Below, one piece after another: positions 29,181 to 36,422 of a stretch of DNA of 64,000 nt. Origin of the DNA: Mycobacteroides sp. LB1 (GTDB lineage Bacteria > Actinomycetota > Actinomycetes > Mycobacteriales > Mycobacteriaceae); the NCBI RefSeq assembly GCF_013449725.1, contig NZ_JACCFF010000002.1, positions 248,001-312,000 on the forward strand, written 5' to 3'. The notes beneath the pieces were generated by a model, which had not been told where the DNA came from, made no database searches, and saw only the letters and a program-made list of their open reading frames with translations. Every line of letters starts with the position of its first letter. Within the stretch, counting starts at the first letter, position 1. The translations under genes and the position numbers were made by a program.

Positions 29181-29933
29181 GTGATCGACGCGGTCAAATT
29201 GCACCGGCCCGCCGCGCGTCGGCGGGCCGGTCTTTTTCTGGCGGAAGGGCCGAACCTCATTGAGGCCGCGCTGCGGTCCGGCGCGGTCGAACAGGTCTTC
29301 GTCACCGAGTCCGCGGCAGATCGATTTGCAGACCTGCTGTCCGCAGCTCCCATCCGTCTCGTCACCGATCGGGCCGCCAAGGCGTTGTCCGACACCGTTA
29401 CCCCAGTCGGGTTGGTGGCGGTGTGCCACTCCATTGCGAGGCAATGGCCCGAGATCGCGGCACTTTCCCCGCGACTAATCGTTGTCGCGGTTGATATTTC
29501 AGAACCAGGCAACGCAGGCACGCTGATCAGGGTTGCCGACGCGATGGGCGCCGACGCGGTCATTCTCGCAGGAAACAGCGTCGACCCGTTCAACGGCAAG
29601 ACCCTGCGCGCCTCGGCAGGCAGCATCTTCAATATCCCCGTGGTGGCCGAAGACAGCGTCGACAGCATCCTCAAAGAGCTTTCGGGGCAGGATATTTCGA
29701 TTCTAGCCACCACGCTCGACGGTGATCTCTCCCTCGACGATGCCGAAACCGTCCTGTCCGGCCCGTGCGCGTGGATCTTCGGGAATGAGGCGCACGGATT
29801 GGACGCGGGGACGGTCGCATTGGCCACACACCGAATCACCATCCCGATGCGCGGGGGAGCTGAGAGCCTCAATCTGGCCAGCGCTGCGTCGATTTGCCTG
29901 TACGCCACGGCTCGGATGCACCGCGGTCAATAG
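29181..29933 (+). CDS. tsnR: TrmH/SpoU-family RNA 2'-O-methyltransferase
   Basis: This enzyme methylates a ribose in rRNA or tRNA using SAM. From GTG 29181 it is 250 residues. The N-terminal RNA-binding domain reads LHRPAARRRAGLFLAEGPNLIEAAL; SpoU motifs follow as VDISEPGNAGTLIRVADAMGA, WIFGNEAHGL and PMRGGAESLNLASAASICLY, forming the knotted SAM site. Homology appears to begin a few residues earlier (LTERSQ), where only CTG codons at 29145 or 29160 are available, so the true start is uncertain. CTG 29145 would overlap the rplT stop. It is the same gene that follows rplT in M. tuberculosis (Rv1644). Confidence 0.92.
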   Translation: MIDAVKLHRPAARRRAGLFLAEGPNLIEAALRSGAVEQVFVTESAADRFADLLSAAPIRLVTDRAAKALSDTVTPVGLVAVCHSIARQWPEIAALSPRLIVVAVDISEPGNAGTLIRVADAMGADAVILAGNSVDPFNGKTLRASAGSIFNIPVVAEDSVDSILKELSGQDISILATTLDGDLSLDDAETVLSGPCAWIFGNEAHGLDAGTVALATHRITIPMRGGAESLNLASAASICLYATARMHRGQ

Positions 29934-29999
29934 CCTCCAGTACTATCCACAAAGCCGTAACAACCAGTACTAGTAACTTCCATGGATTGAGGAATGTTG

Positions 30000-30956
30000 A
30001 TGTCGGAGCCCCTGAAGATCACGCGCTTCCGCGAGTCGGACGTCCCCAACCAGTCCGGCAAGACCCACGTCATCACCGGCGCCAATAACGGCCTGGGACT
30101 CGTGGCCGCCGAGGCCCTGGCCCGCGCCGGCGCCCGCGTGGTGCTGGCCTGCCGCAACCAGGAGACCGGTAAAGCCGCCCTGGACAAGGTGCGCGCCCTC
30201 GGACCGAATGCCGACCATGCGCTCGTGGAGCTGGACCTCACCAGCCTTGCGTCCGTGCGCTCCGCCGCGGATGCAATCCGCACGCAGGCACCCACAATTG
30301 ACGTGCTGCTCAACAACGCCGGCGTCATGGCGATCCCGCTGCGGCGCACCGCCGAAGGATTCGAGATGCAGATCGGTGTCAATCACCTCGGTCATTTCGT
30401 GCTGACGGACGCGCTGCTGCCCTCGCTGCTGGCCGCTGACGCACCGCGGGTCATCTCGCTGGGCAGCGTCGCACACGCGCAAGGGCGCAACAACCTGAAG
30501 GTCGATGACCTGAACTTCACCAAGCGTCGGTACAACCGGATGACGGCCTACCGGGCCTCGAAGCTCGCGTGCATGCTGTTCGGCTCCGAGTTGGCCCGCA
30601 AGGCCGCGACCGCCGGGTCCTCGCTGGTGTCGGTGAATGTGCACCCCGGTGTGGCCGCGACGAACCTGTTCGATTCCATGATCCCGAAGATTCCGGGGCT
30701 GCAGAAGGCCTTCTACTTCGGCATGGGCGTGGTGCTGCAGGACGAGCGCCAGGGCGCCGAGTCCGAGCTGTACGCGGCGTCCATGCCCGATGTTCGGCCC
30801 GACGATTACCTCGGACCCACGCAGCTTCAAGGTATGCGTGGACCGGTGAGGCGCGCGCCCCGTTCCGGTGAGTCACGCGACGCGCAGCTGGCGGCCCGGT
30901 TATGGGAGAAGTCGGTGGAGCTCACCGGCGCGGATTACTCCCGCCTCACCGGATAG
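30000..30956 (+). CDS. short-chain dehydrogenase/reductase
   Basis: The product is 318 residues. Rossmann cofactor motif ITGANNGLG (about residues 26-34), NNAG, and the catalytic YxxxK in YRASK, preceded by a Ser (LGSVAHAQ). It resembles the retinol-dehydrogenase/WW-oxidoreductase-like branch, which prefers NADP(H). Start ATG 30000 is chosen because GAGGA lies six bases upstream; ATG 29994 overlaps that site. Located alone between tsnR and tRNA-Cys; the substrate is unknown. Confidence 0.9.
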   Translation: MSEPLKITRFRESDVPNQSGKTHVITGANNGLGLVAAEALARAGARVVLACRNQETGKAALDKVRALGPNADHALVELDLTSLASVRSAADAIRTQAPTIDVLLNNAGVMAIPLRRTAEGFEMQIGVNHLGHFVLTDALLPSLLAADAPRVISLGSVAHAQGRNNLKVDDLNFTKRRYNRMTAYRASKLACMLFGSELARKAATAGSSLVSVNVHPGVAATNLFDSMIPKIPGLQKAFYFGMGVVLQDERQGAESELYAASMPDVRPDDYLGPTQLQGMRGPVRRAPRSGESRDAQLAARLWEKSVELTGADYSRLTG

Positions 30957-31026
30957 GACGCACTGGGATCACCCTGAGTCCAACACTCGTGTCGCGCACC
31001 GCAGTTCGGCATCATCGTTGCTCGAC

Positions 31027-31100
31027 GCGGGTGTGGCTGAGAGGCTAGGCACCGGCCTGCAAAGCCGTTCACACGGGTTCGAGTCCCGTCACTCGCTCCA
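31027..31100 (+). tRNA. tRNA-Cys (anticodon GCA)
   Basis: The acceptor stem GCGGGTG pairs with CACTCGC (one G-T). The anticodon loop CTGCAAA gives GCA, decoding Cys codons. The T-arm is ACGGG-TTCGAGT-CCCGT, and CCA is encoded (31098-31100). The top anticodon-stem pair is a C-T mismatch. A terminator follows immediately. Confidence 0.95.
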
Positions 31101-31143
31101 ACGAATCATCGGGTCAGCCGATAAGGCTGACCCGATGATTCGT
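31101..31143. terminator. perfect 19-bp hairpin directly after tRNA-Cys
   Basis: Arms 31101-31119 and 31125-31143 are fully complementary around GATAA, starting at the base after the encoded CCA. The next gene is convergent, so it can act in both directions. Confidence 0.85.
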
Positions 31144-31175
31144 AACTGTTGGTCACTGGCTCCAGATCTAAAGAT

Positions 31176-31730
31176 CTAACCGCCGGCGGGCGCTTCCGCC
31201 GCTTTCGGCGGCTGTCCGTCAGCGGACTCCAGCGTTGGAGCGGCTGGTGCCCCTGGCATCACTGTGGGAGCCGTGGGCTCGACCGCTGCGGCGCTCTCTG
31301 GCGCCTGGCCATGCGGATCCTCCAAAGCCGGATTCTCGTTCCCTGCGCCGAATTGGACGCCCGTGGTGCTTGCCGGCGCGGCCGGCGTTGCGCCGCCCTG
31401 GATTCCGTATCGCGTACTGGACGAGGTCAACACGTTGGCGGGGTGGGCACTATTGCCCAGCTTGCTCCCGGGGAGCCCAGTAGCGCCCGCCGCAGGATCG
31501 GCGTTGGCCGCGATCTTCACACCGCGTGCGTCCACGGCGGCAGGAGCGACGGCCGGGAAGTTGTTATAGATGTACGTATAACTTCCCGGAGTGGCGGGCA
31601 GGGGAGCGGGGACGCCAGGCACAAATGGGATGCCTGGCGGGTCGGCCGCCGCCATCGGCGCGGTGAGCCCTGCCAGCGCCAGGGCCCCGGCCACACCGGC
31701 CGCAGTGACGATAATCTTTCGTTTCGGCAC
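31176..31730 (-). CDS. secreted Ala/Pro-rich protein, second gene of porin operon
   Basis: The product is 184 residues with a clear signal peptide (KRKIIVTAAG...MAAA-DPP, cleavage about residue 29). The mature chain is rich in Ala, Pro and Gly with no cysteines and looks largely disordered, except for a middle stretch YTYIYNNFPAV. It follows the MspA-like gene by only 11 bp with its own ribosome site GGAGGG and a GTG start, so the two are co-transcribed. I do not recognise a family; it may be a partner or periplasmic companion of the porin, which is inference from the operon. Confidence 0.78.
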   Translation of the reverse strand: MPKRKIIVTAAGVAGALALAGLTAPMAAADPPGIPFVPGVPAPLPATPGSYTYIYNNFPAVAPAAVDARGVKIAANADPAAGATGLPGSKLGNSAHPANVLTSSSTRYGIQGGATPAAPASTTGVQFGAGNENPALEDPHGQAPESAAAVEPTAPTVMPGAPAAPTLESADGQPPKAAEAPAGG

Positions 31731-31741
31731 GAGAGCCCTCC

Positions 31742-32374
31742 CTAGATCTTCATCGGGTCGCCGTAAACGGCGAACGAGGTGTGGGCGGAGGCTGTCGAGA
31801 TCCGCAAGTAGACGTACGACCGGATGGTGACATCGCCGCCGCAGGCATCCGCCTTGATGTGCAGGTTATCGACATCGAGCATAGCCTTGCCACCGTCGCT
31901 CAGAGCCATATTGGCCAAGGGGAGATCGGTGATCACACCGGGCTGCAGGATGGTCTGCACGAAACCAGCCACACCGCCGGAGCCGCCGACGCTCGGGCCG
32001 CCGCTATAGCCCGCCGATCCCGCCAGGCCTCCGGTGCCACCGATCTGCAGACCACTGGAAACGTCTGTCTGACAACCGAGTTGATATCCCGCGATAAAGA
32101 GGCTGTCGGTGATCGGCGCGGACCCACCGGTGGCGATTGCGGTCGCGTCGAAGGTCACGAACGCCTCCCGAGAGTTGGAGGCCTCGGCCAGGTTGGGCAC
32201 CGAGTTGATCGTCTCGTGGTCGCTTCGGATAACCAGAGTCCACCCGTCACGAGTTACCTTGGTGTAGGTCTGGGGCGCCATCGTCACCGGATCGGCGTGC
32301 GCGGTTGCCGTTCCCAGAGTGCAGATCGCGGTGAACAGCGCCATGACGGCGGCCGTGCGTGGGAGTACTGCCAT
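31742..32374 (-). CDS. MspA-family porin-like protein
   Basis: The product is 210 residues with a signal peptide ending ATAHA-DP. MspA-family landmarks: DGWTLVI near the start, FIAGYQLGC, ILQPGVITDLPLANM, and the C-terminal ADACGGDVTIRSYVYLRISTASAH...YGDPMKI. MspA proteins form octameric goblet pores in the mycolate outer membrane for hydrophilic solutes. Unlike MspA itself it carries two cysteines and a Gly-rich loop (GGTGGLAGSAGYSGG), as in several MspA-like paralogues whose pore activity is unproven. Start ATG 32374 gives a standard signal peptide; upstream in-frame codons are not conserved in character. Confidence 0.9.
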   Translation of the reverse strand: MAVLPRTAAVMALFTAICTLGTATAHADPVTMAPQTYTKVTRDGWTLVIRSDHETINSVPNLAEASNSREAFVTFDATAIATGGSAPITDSLFIAGYQLGCQTDVSSGLQIGGTGGLAGSAGYSGGPSVGGSGGVAGFVQTILQPGVITDLPLANMALSDGGKAMLDVDNLHIKADACGGDVTIRSYVYLRISTASAHTSFAVYGDPMKI

Positions 32375-32816
32375 GTGAGTGCCTCGTTTCCCCTTGCGGA
32401 TATGGACCGGTACCTGAGTTTGGGAGCTATCGCAGCGTCGTCGATTACGTGTCGGTGTGATGAGTCCGTTATGTGAGCTGACGGAAAGATACGCCTGCTC
32501 AAACGGCGCCGCAGATCGTTTTTCACAGGCCACTCACAGGAATCGCCGTCGGGAACACTCGTGCTCACTTTCTAGTTTCGTTCATTGTGAGTTGATGACG
32601 CGTTGCTGGACGCCGGCAATCAACAAAGGACAGGCTGTCCGAATGTGTTCTTATGCTGCGTCAATCACCCAGTGAACGGCGCGTGTCGAACCGCCCACAG
32701 GGGAGTAAACCCCTTGTCCGGACGAGCTAATTTCGTCTGTCAGGCGACAGAAATACCTACCGCGAAAATGTGGTCTACGCCATAGTTTGGCCCTGTAAAA
32801 GCTGCGTAAACAGGTG
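32375..32816. other. 442-bp intergenic region upstream of the porin operon
   Basis: I see no gene here. Near its right end are small hairpins (AGGGG-N6-CCCCT around 32699-32714, GACGA-N7-TCGTC at 32721-32737 and CTGTC-AGGC-GACAG around 32737-32750) that may end the DUF2236 transcript. The left part must hold the porin promoter, but I cannot assign it with confidence. Confidence 0.5.
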
Positions 32817-33932
32817 TTACGGGACTTCGCGAGCACCCCGAATTGCCCACGGGGGAGATGCCAGCGAAAAGGTGGCATGTAATAACTCGCCCGCGCGTGC
32901 CATGAGTGACCTGGGCTGGGCTGACTGCGGCAGGTAGTGCATCGGCAGCCCTCGTCGGTCCCTGGGCGGCGCGGTGATCTTCGGCGCCTCTACGAGGGGC
33001 GCATCGGGAGGCAACTCGCCGCGGGAGCGCTTGTATGCCGATACCGCGCGGGGGTGCAGCCGGATATCGTCGGGCAGCGGGCTGAACGCCAGCTGCACCG
33101 CCTTACCGAACAGCCGTAGCAGCACTTCGTCACCTGGTGTCCAACGCATTCCGGCCTTCTCACGCACCGACGGATTGAACACCCCGGCGGCAACCCAGTT
33201 TTGGAATGCTCGGGCCGGCGCCCACATCTGATGCCAGAGGAAGTCCGGCATCAGTACGTATCTCGGCTTGGGGATCTGGATCTGGAAGATATCCAGCGTC
33301 GCGCGGTTGATCTCCAGTTCGTCGATGCAAACCCGCTCCCAATACTCCTGGAACTCCTCCCACGATTTCGGCACCGGTCGCATGCTCATGCCGTACATCC
33401 GGTACCACTGGACGTGCTCGGCAAAGAGCTGACGTTTCTCGGCCTCGGTGAGCCCGCCGCAGAAGTACTCCGCGGTGTTGATGATGAGCATGAAGAACGT
33501 CGCGTGCGCCCAGTAGAAGGTCTCGGGGTTGAGGGCGTGGTATCGCCGCCCCTTCGTATCGACGCCCTTGATGGTGTCGTGGTAGCCGCGAATCTGACGT
33601 CCGGTGTCCGCGGCACGATCACCGTCGTAGACCACGCCCATAATGGGGAAGACGGAGCGTGTCACTCGCTGCAAGGGTTCGCGGAGCAGTATCGAATGGT
33701 TCTCCACACCGGCACCCAGCTCCGGATACATGTTCTGGATGGACCCGATCCACACACCGAGCAATCCGGTGCGCAGATCCGCAAAGTACTTCCACGTTAG
33801 CGAATCTGGACCAAGTGGTTGCGGAACATCGTCCTGATCGATTTCGCGCAACGGTTCTGCGATCGAACGCCTGCCGGGCGAGCGCGCAGGCGCGGACCTG
33901 TGGGTACCCCGATCGGCAGTGGCGGATGTCAT
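32817..33932 (-). CDS. DUF2236 / MpaB-like oxygenase (Rv1645c-like)
   Basis: The product is 371 residues. The DUF2236 domain starts around residue 30 (LGPDSLTWKYFADLRTGL) with the conserved helix residues YHALNPETFYWAHATFFMLI, LFAEHVQWYRMYGM and DFLWHQMW. The family includes the haem-containing latex-clearing protein and MpaB oxygenase, but the reaction of mycobacterial members is unknown. Start ATG 33932 has an excellent ribosome site AAGGAGGG; longer reading upstream would run through the operator region. A TetR-like dyad sits 44 bp upstream. Confidence 0.88.
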   Translation of the reverse strand: MTSATADRGTHRSAPARSPGRRSIAEPLREIDQDDVPQPLGPDSLTWKYFADLRTGLLGVWIGSIQNMYPELGAGVENHSILLREPLQRVTRSVFPIMGVVYDGDRAADTGRQIRGYHDTIKGVDTKGRRYHALNPETFYWAHATFFMLIINTAEYFCGGLTEAEKRQLFAEHVQWYRMYGMSMRPVPKSWEEFQEYWERVCIDELEINRATLDIFQIQIPKPRYVLMPDFLWHQMWAPARAFQNWVAAGVFNPSVREKAGMRWTPGDEVLLRLFGKAVQLAFSPLPDDIRLHPRAVSAYKRSRGELPPDAPLVEAPKITAPPRDRRGLPMHYLPQSAQPRSLMARAGELLHATFSLASPPWAIRGAREVP

Positions 33933-33975
33933 CGTTGACCCTCCTTTGTGGTGCCTATCACGCACGTTATTGGTG

Positions 33976-33993
33976 ACAACTGACGTTGTCAAT
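33976..33993. promoter_or_regulatory. 18-bp dyad, probable TetR-type operator
   Basis: TGACAAC-TGAC-GTTGTCA is a perfect 7-bp inverted repeat with a 4-bp centre in the space between the divergent DUF2236 and adenylate cyclase genes. Its TGACA...TGTCA ends are typical of TetR/FadR-type operators. No regulator gene is adjacent. Confidence 0.5.
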
Positions 33994-34150
33994 GAGTACG
34001 TCAACGGTGGTGAGAACCGTTTGTTAACCGTGTCCAAAGCTCCACGTCGCCGCTACCAGCACCGACAGATAGCAACCGGGTGGTTGAGGAGACGCGCGCG
34101 GACATAGCGACACTGGCAACTACAAGATTGCCGCTACCCACCCCAGCACA

Positions 34151-34156
34151 TAGGCT
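34151..34156 (+). promoter_or_regulatory. -10 element of adenylate cyclase gene, leaderless
   Basis: TAGGCT is followed by six bases and then the GTG start at 34163, with no ribosome site, the geometry of a leaderless mRNA. Confidence 0.4.
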
Positions 34157-34162
34157 GATCCC

Positions 34163-35164
34163 GTGGATGTCGAGCCGTCAGGCCTCGATGCCGAACCGGA
34201 CCGAGAGCATGACTCTGAGGTCCGTAAGCGCAGGCGAGGTCGCACCCGTGGGCCTGTGCGGCATGACCACGTCCTGGACTCGCCAGATGCAGATGAGGCC
34301 GAGGACGGCTCCGTTACCCCCGGGGAGCCCACGTCCCGCCATATCGCACGAGCCGGTATCTGGTTTCGCAAGATGGATCGGGACCCCGCGGTGGTGGCGG
34401 CGGTACGTCGTGCCCGGCGTTCACTGCCTGGCGATCCGTATTTCGGTGATCCGCTGTCCACCAGCGGTTTTGGCGGGGCGAGTGCCGTCGCGCGCGCCGC
34501 GGACCGGCTGGTGACCGACAGGGATACCGCGGTCCGAGAGTTCGGGTTCGGTGCCCTACAGCTCTGGCAGGCCCTCACCGAGAGGGTCAGCAAGCAACCG
34601 GCGAATCGCGAGGTCACGCTGGTCTTCACCGATCTCGTCGGGTTCTCGGGGTGGGCACTCGAAGCCGGTGACGACGCGACACTCAAATTGCTGCGCCGCG
34701 TCGCATCCGTCGCCGAGCCGCCCATCCTCAATGCCGGTGGCCAGGTCGTCAAGCGCATGGGCGACGGCATCATGGCGGTCTTCGACGACCCGGTGACCGC
34801 CCTGCGCGCAATCATTCCCGCCCGCGAGGCATTGAGAAACGTTGAGATCCAGGGATATACGCCGGTGATGCGGATTGGTATCCACTCGGGCACGCCCCAG
34901 CGGATCGGTTCGGACTGGCTTGGAGTCGACGTGAACATCGCGGCCCGTGTCATGGAGAGTGCCGCGAAGGGCGGGCTGGCCATCTCGCAACCCGCGCTGG
35001 CCAAGGTGCCCCTGGCGCTTCTCGATCACCTGGGACTCACACCGACGCCCGTACGACGCCCCCTGTTCTCCAGTAGGCCGGCCGGAGTGCCCGAGAACAT
35101 GAAGATGTACCTGCTCGAAACTCGCAGGGAACTGCCAGCCGCGGGGGATGACGGTCGCGTCTAG
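34163..35164 (+). CDS. class III adenylate cyclase (Rv1647-like)
   Basis: The product is 333 residues, soluble, with a charged N-terminal region (about 1-150) and a C-terminal cyclase domain. Metal-binding aspartates are in FTDLVGFS (D157) and KRMGDGIMAVF (D201); K197 and D256 specify adenine; N258 and R262 in VNIAARV bind and stabilise the transition state. All catalytic residues are therefore present, so it should make cAMP from ATP. The M. tuberculosis homologue is a pH-responsive cyclase. Start GTG 34163 sits six bases after TAGGCT. It is followed after 18 bp by the rhomboid-like gene. Confidence 0.94.
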   Translation: MDVEPSGLDAEPDREHDSEVRKRRRGRTRGPVRHDHVLDSPDADEAEDGSVTPGEPTSRHIARAGIWFRKMDRDPAVVAAVRRARRSLPGDPYFGDPLSTSGFGGASAVARAADRLVTDRDTAVREFGFGALQLWQALTERVSKQPANREVTLVFTDLVGFSGWALEAGDDATLKLLRRVASVAEPPILNAGGQVVKRMGDGIMAVFDDPVTALRAIIPAREALRNVEIQGYTPVMRIGIHSGTPQRIGSDWLGVDVNIAARVMESAAKGGLAISQPALAKVPLALLDHLGLTPTPVRRPLFSSRPAGVPENMKMYLLETRRELPAAGDDGRV

Positions 35165-35182
35165 CCGGTGCGATCATGGGTC

Positions 35183-35962
35183 ATGCGGAGAGTCTGGGCC
35201 GCGCTAGTCCGGCTACGAGTGACCATCGGTTATGCGGCCGCCCTGGTCGCGGTCGCCACCGTGCTGGTCCTGGAGGGGCCGCGGATGCAGGACCGTGTCG
35301 TCGCGCACGCGAGCACCAATCTGCACAATCTCCATCAGGGACGCCTGGGCACTCTTATCGGCAGCGCGTTTGTCACCGACGCCGGACCGATCTACCTGTG
35401 GCTTCCAGGCCTTGTCTGCATCCTCGCCCTCGCTGAACTGCAATGGCACAGTGGACGATTGGCACTGACCTTCGCGCTGGGGCATATCGGAACAACCCTC
35501 ATCGTCAGCCTCGGGTTGGCCCTGGCGATCTGGTTGCATTGGGCTCCGGTATCCATCGCGCGGGTCAGCGATGTGGGGATGAGCTACGGCACCGCGGCAG
35601 TCCTCGGGGCGTTGACGCCGTCGATTCCATCGCGATGGCGTGCGTCCTGGGTGATCGGATGGATCACAGTGGGCGTGGTGTCCATCGCGTGCAACCAGAT
35701 GTTCACCGAGGTCGGACACCTGATAGCGCTGATCCTCGGGATGCTGGCCGCAAGGACCCTGCCGCCTCTTCCGCGGCGCGCCCCGCACTGGACCGCACTT
35801 CGCTTGTCGCTGCTGGCTTTCGGCGGCCTGTTTGCTCTGATGATGTTCGCGGAGGACGGCCCGACGCTGGCGGCGGCGGCACCCACCGCTATTGCCGCCG
35901 TGCTCGTCACCCAGTGGGTCAACGCGCGGCGGCGGCCTCGTGATCAAGTAGCCATCGCTTGA
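35183..35962 (+). CDS. rhomboid-like membrane protein (Rv1648-like)
   Basis: The product is 259 residues with six or seven membrane helices. A rhomboid-type dyad can be read: GMSYG in one helix (Ser134) and GHLIALILG in a later one (His179), with the Gly spacing of rhomboid proteases. This suggests, but does not prove, an intramembrane serine protease; family members are usually called rhomboid-like and are untested. Start ATG 35183 is used; GTG 35168 would add five residues. Its last 44 bp overlap the convergent ogt gene. It is probably in one transcript with the cyclase. Confidence 0.8.
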   Translation: MRRVWAALVRLRVTIGYAAALVAVATVLVLEGPRMQDRVVAHASTNLHNLHQGRLGTLIGSAFVTDAGPIYLWLPGLVCILALAELQWHSGRLALTFALGHIGTTLIVSLGLALAIWLHWAPVSIARVSDVGMSYGTAAVLGALTPSIPSRWRASWVIGWITVGVVSIACNQMFTEVGHLIALILGMLAARTLPPLPRRAPHWTALRLSLLAFGGLFALMMFAEDGPTLAAAAPTAIAAVLVTQWVNARRRPRDQVAIA

Positions 35963-36422
35963 CGGGAAGGCCGTAGCGGAAGCCGCCCAGTGCACCGCCG
36001 ATACGTAAGACCCGGTGGCACGGGACGAACAACGCTGCGGCGTTGCGCGCACAGGCGCTAGCGGCGGCGCGGATGGCGGCGGGCCGCCCGGCGCGCACCG
36101 CGAACTCGCTGTAGGTGATGGGCGCTTCCGGGCCGACCATCCGCAGCACGTCCCAGGCATGCACGAGAAAGTCCCCGGAATGCTGGGCGACGGGGATCGG
36201 GTCGATGGCCGTCAGATCGCCCGCGTGGTAGTCGGTGACCGCCTTGGTGACCTTTCCGAGGTCACGCCTGTGGCTCAGGGTCTGCGGCCGCAACGTCGGA
36301 TGAATCAGCGAGCGCAGCAGTTCGGGGGAGTCCGTCCATCCCGATGCGAGAACGGTCCCCGCACCGTCGACGATGGCGGTGAATGGCCCCACCGGGGTGG
36401 TAAGGGTCGCGTAGTCGCTCAT
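35919..36422 (-). CDS. ogt: methylated-DNA--protein-cysteine methyltransferase
   Basis: Ogt removes O6-alkyl groups from guanine by transferring them to its own cysteine. The product is 167 residues. The acceptor lies in FVPCHRVLRIGG (Cys135), preceded by the DNA-binding helix TYSEFAVRAGRPAAIRAAASACARN. Start ATG 36422 overlaps the end of the adaA-alkA gene (ATGA), so it is the last gene of an alkylation-repair operon. In M. tuberculosis ogt and alkA (Rv1316c-Rv1317c) lie elsewhere, as I remember it, so the pair has moved. Confidence 0.96.
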   Translation of the reverse strand: MSDYATLTTPVGPFTAIVDGAGTVLASGWTDSPELLRSLIHPTLRPQTLSHRRDLGKVTKAVTDYHAGDLTAIDPIPVAQHSGDFLVHAWDVLRMVGPEAPITYSEFAVRAGRPAAIRAAASACARNAAALFVPCHRVLRIGGALGGFRYGLPVKRWLLDHEAAAAR

